Source: Candidatus Gastranaerophilales bacterium HUM_1 (GTDB lineage Bacteria > Cyanobacteriota > Vampirovibrionia > Gastranaerophilales > Gastranaerophilaceae). Taken from it: 64,000 bases of DNA. A program made the position numbers and the translations under genes. Shown in pieces: positions 62,750 to 64,000 of the stretch. The notes under the pieces were generated by a model that searched no databases, was not told the origin of the DNA, and saw only the letters and a program-made list of their open reading frames with translations. The stretch spans positions 248,001-312,000 of the forward strand of contig DAAY01000003.1 in assembly GCA_002103105.1 (NCBI GenBank), written 5' to 3'. Position 1 is the first letter of the stretch, and each line of letters starts with the position of its first letter.

Positions 62750-62965
62750 ATGGCAAAAGACGTAATAGAACTAGAAGGTACGATTATTGAATCCATGCCA
62801 AATGCAATGTTCAAAGTTAAGCTAGAAAACGAACACGAAATATTGGCACATATATCAGGCAAAATCAGAAAGAATTTCATTAGAATTTTGCCAGGTGACA
62901 GAGTAAAAGTTGAAATGACGCCTTACGATTTGTCAAAAGGAAGAATTACCTTCAGGCTTAAATAA
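62750..62965 (+). CDS. infA: Translation initiation factor IF-1
   Basis: A 71-residue OB-fold protein: [62 protein letters not shown] and a final FRLK. It is the typical IF-1 and the first gene of the alpha operon here. GAGGAAAAT precedes the ATG. Confidence 0.96.
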   Translation: MAKDVIELEGTIIESMPNAMFKVKLENEHEILAHISGKIRKNFIRILPGDRVKVEMTPYDLSKGRITFRLK

Positions 62966-63010
62966 TTACAGAAAATCTCACGTACAATACAAAATAAAAA
63001 GGAAAAAACA

Positions 63011-63124
63011 ATGAAAGTAAGATCATCAGTTAAAAAAATTTGCGACAAATGCAAATGTATCAAAAGAAAAGGCAGAATTGCTGTTATTTGTGAAAACCCT
63101 AAACACAAACAACGTCAAGGATAA
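63011..63124 (+). CDS. rpmJ: 50S ribosomal protein L36
   Basis: A 37-residue protein, too short for a length-filtered ORF list. It starts [20 protein letters not shown] and ends [10 protein letters not shown], with the zinc ligands Cys11, Cys14, Cys27 and His32 of the C+ type L36. It lies 45 bp after infA and 112 bp before rpsM, the usual order infA-rpmJ-rpsM. Confidence 0.95.
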   Translation: MKVRSSVKKICDKCKCIKRKGRIAVICENPKHKQRQG

Positions 63125-63236
63125 TCTTTTTATTTAAATGGCTGAATCCACGAGCTTTTACGGTGGATGGTGAGGAAGTATTTATGCCTCATACCCAAAA
63201 AAATCTAACAACCAAGAATTAAAGGAGAAAAAATTA

Positions 63237-63602
63237 ATGGCAAGATTAGTAGGGGTAGATTTACCTCGTAACAAAAGAATGGAAATAGCATTAACTTATA
63301 TTTATGGTATTGGACCTGCAAGAGCTAAGAAAATCTTAGAAGCAACAGGTATTTCACCAGACTTAAGAACAGATAACCTAACAGATGAAGATATTAAATT
63401 ATTACGTAACGAATTGTCTAACTATCACATTGAAGGTGACTTAAGACGTGAAGTTACAATGAACATCAAAAGATTACAAGAAATCGGTTCATTCAGAGGA
63501 TTACGTCACAAACGTAAACTTCCATGCAGAGGTCAAAGAACAAAAACTAATGCTAGAACTCAACGTGGAAAGAAAACAGGACCAGTTTCTAAGAAAAAAT
63601 AG
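63237..63602 (+). CDS. rpsM: 30S ribosomal protein S13
   Basis: A 121-residue S13: [33 protein letters not shown], the basic [23 protein letters not shown]-terminus (in parts). It sits in the head of the small subunit and contacts P-site tRNA. AAAGGAG precedes the ATG. The 112-bp spacer before it can form a stem (ATCCAC/GTGGAT, 63146-63168, and TGAGG/CCTCA). Confidence 0.96.
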   Translation: MARLVGVDLPRNKRMEIALTYIYGIGPARAKKILEATGISPDLRTDNLTDEDIKLLRNELSNYHIEGDLRREVTMNIKRLQEIGSFRGLRHKRKLPCRGQRTKTNARTQRGKKTGPVSKKK

Positions 63603-63720
63603 GCATTAGCCGACACATTGCCGCCGTTGTGACAGAGACAAATGTGTAAGAAATTAAGCAATTATTGATTGCATTGGCGGGAAAATAGAAAGAAAAGTAA
63701 AAAAGATAAAGGATAAAAAA

Positions 63721-64000
63721 ATGGCAAGACCACAAAAAACAAAGAAAAAAGAAAAGAAAAATGTATTGCAAGGGGTTGTACATATTCAATCTACTTTTAA
63801 CAATACAATCGTAACTTCTACTGATACTCAAGGTAATGCTATTGCCTGGGCAACAGCTGGAGCATCAGGTTTCAAAGGTGCTAGAAAAGGCACTCCATTC
63901 GCAGCTCAATCAGCAGCTGAAATGGTAGCAAAAAAATCAATCGACCAAGGTATGAAAAAAGTTGAAGTTCATATCAAAGGACCTGGTTCAGGTAGAGAAA
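63721..64000 (+). CDS. rpsK: 30S ribosomal protein S11 (3' end outside window)
   Basis: The first 93 residues of S11 are visible: [53 protein letters not shown], then [13 protein letters not shown]. The gene runs off the right edge. It follows rpsM after a 118-bp spacer that can fold (GCAAT/ATTGC hairpin, and CCGCC 63621-63625 with GGCGG 63676-63680), longer than usual for this operon. Confidence 0.95.
   Translation, partial: MARPQKTKKKEKKNVLQGVVHIQSTFNNTIVTSTDTQGNAIAWATAGASGFKGARKGTPFAAQSAAEMVAKKSIDQGMKKVEVHIKGPGSGRE

Overview
The window is about 64 kb of AT-rich bacterial chromosome with strong Shine-Dalgarno sites, many rho-independent terminators and no rRNA, prophage or CRISPR. The gene set (MEP-pathway IspH, LL-diaminopimelate aminotransferase DapL, a four-repeat ribosomal protein S1, a long NusB of the cyanobacterial kind, a PilM-PilN fusion, matrixin-like proteases, many lineage-specific proteins with an N-terminal FNPN-type motif) fits the gut Gastranaerophilales (Vampirovibrionia, formerly Melainabacteria), the non-photosynthetic sister group of cyanobacteria. 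That assignment is an inference from gene content and sequence style.

Layout. 1-5.4 kb: end of an unknown gene, ispH-rpsA, nusB, convergent cysS and a small unknown protein. 5.4-9.1 kb: an M14 carboxypeptidase gene split in frame by a DUF559 nuclease element with terminal inverted repeats; the pabBC-pabA folate genes; then a 319-bp interval holding a 25-residue membrane peptide and a convergent antisense RNA, a candidate type I toxin-antitoxin locus. 9.1-20 kb: ftsY, SpoIID-like protein, murJ, comM, an M16-type protein without its zinc motif, an OmpA-like protein, a FliA/WhiG-type sigma factor, lipA, an OmpH/Skp-like protein. 20-31 kb: lineage proteins, a YkgJ-like protein, bioB, the primary sigma factor, nadA-rlmB, PilMN-PilO, a radical SAM protein, an HMGL-like aldolase and a lone receiver domain. 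31-43 kb: aroC, an aldose epimerase with a lineage tag, an acetyltransferase, three matrixin-like proteases, a UvrD-type helicase, RNase HI, a DUF2130 protein and a TPR-glycosyltransferase. 43-54 kb: carbonic anhydrase, thioredoxin, DUF2971, a small missed gene, dapL, a uridine-kinase-like protein, tRNA-Gly(CCC), a ribbon-helix-helix/NifX fusion, a 1035-residue HD-domain protein, DUF805 and DUF2582 proteins. 54-61 kb: gph, eno, DAHP synthase, then a five-gene minus-strand operon with a MotA/MotB-like channel pair, UPF0210 (DUF711) and two paralogous unknown proteins. 61-64 kb: rimI-bioY and the start of the infA-rpmJ-rpsM-rpsK operon.

How the genes fit together. DAHP synthase (aroF-type), chorismate synthase (aroC) and pabABC give a chorismate-to-p-aminobenzoate route, but in scattered loci. 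bioB with the bioY transporter suggests biotin acquisition plus a last synthetic step. nadA, lipA, bioB and ispH all need Fe-S clusters. MurJ, SpoIID, DapL and the OmpA-like/Skp-like proteins point to a peptidoglycan plus outer-membrane envelope, and PilMNO to a type IV pilus. Six genes without a Shine-Dalgarno site each have a -10-like hexamer ending exactly 6 nt before the start codon, which suggests leaderless transcripts.

The most interesting items are the candidate type I toxin-antitoxin locus, the in-frame DUF559 element, the MotAB-like/UPF0210 operon, the shared N-terminal FNPN motif, and the predicted leaderless class.
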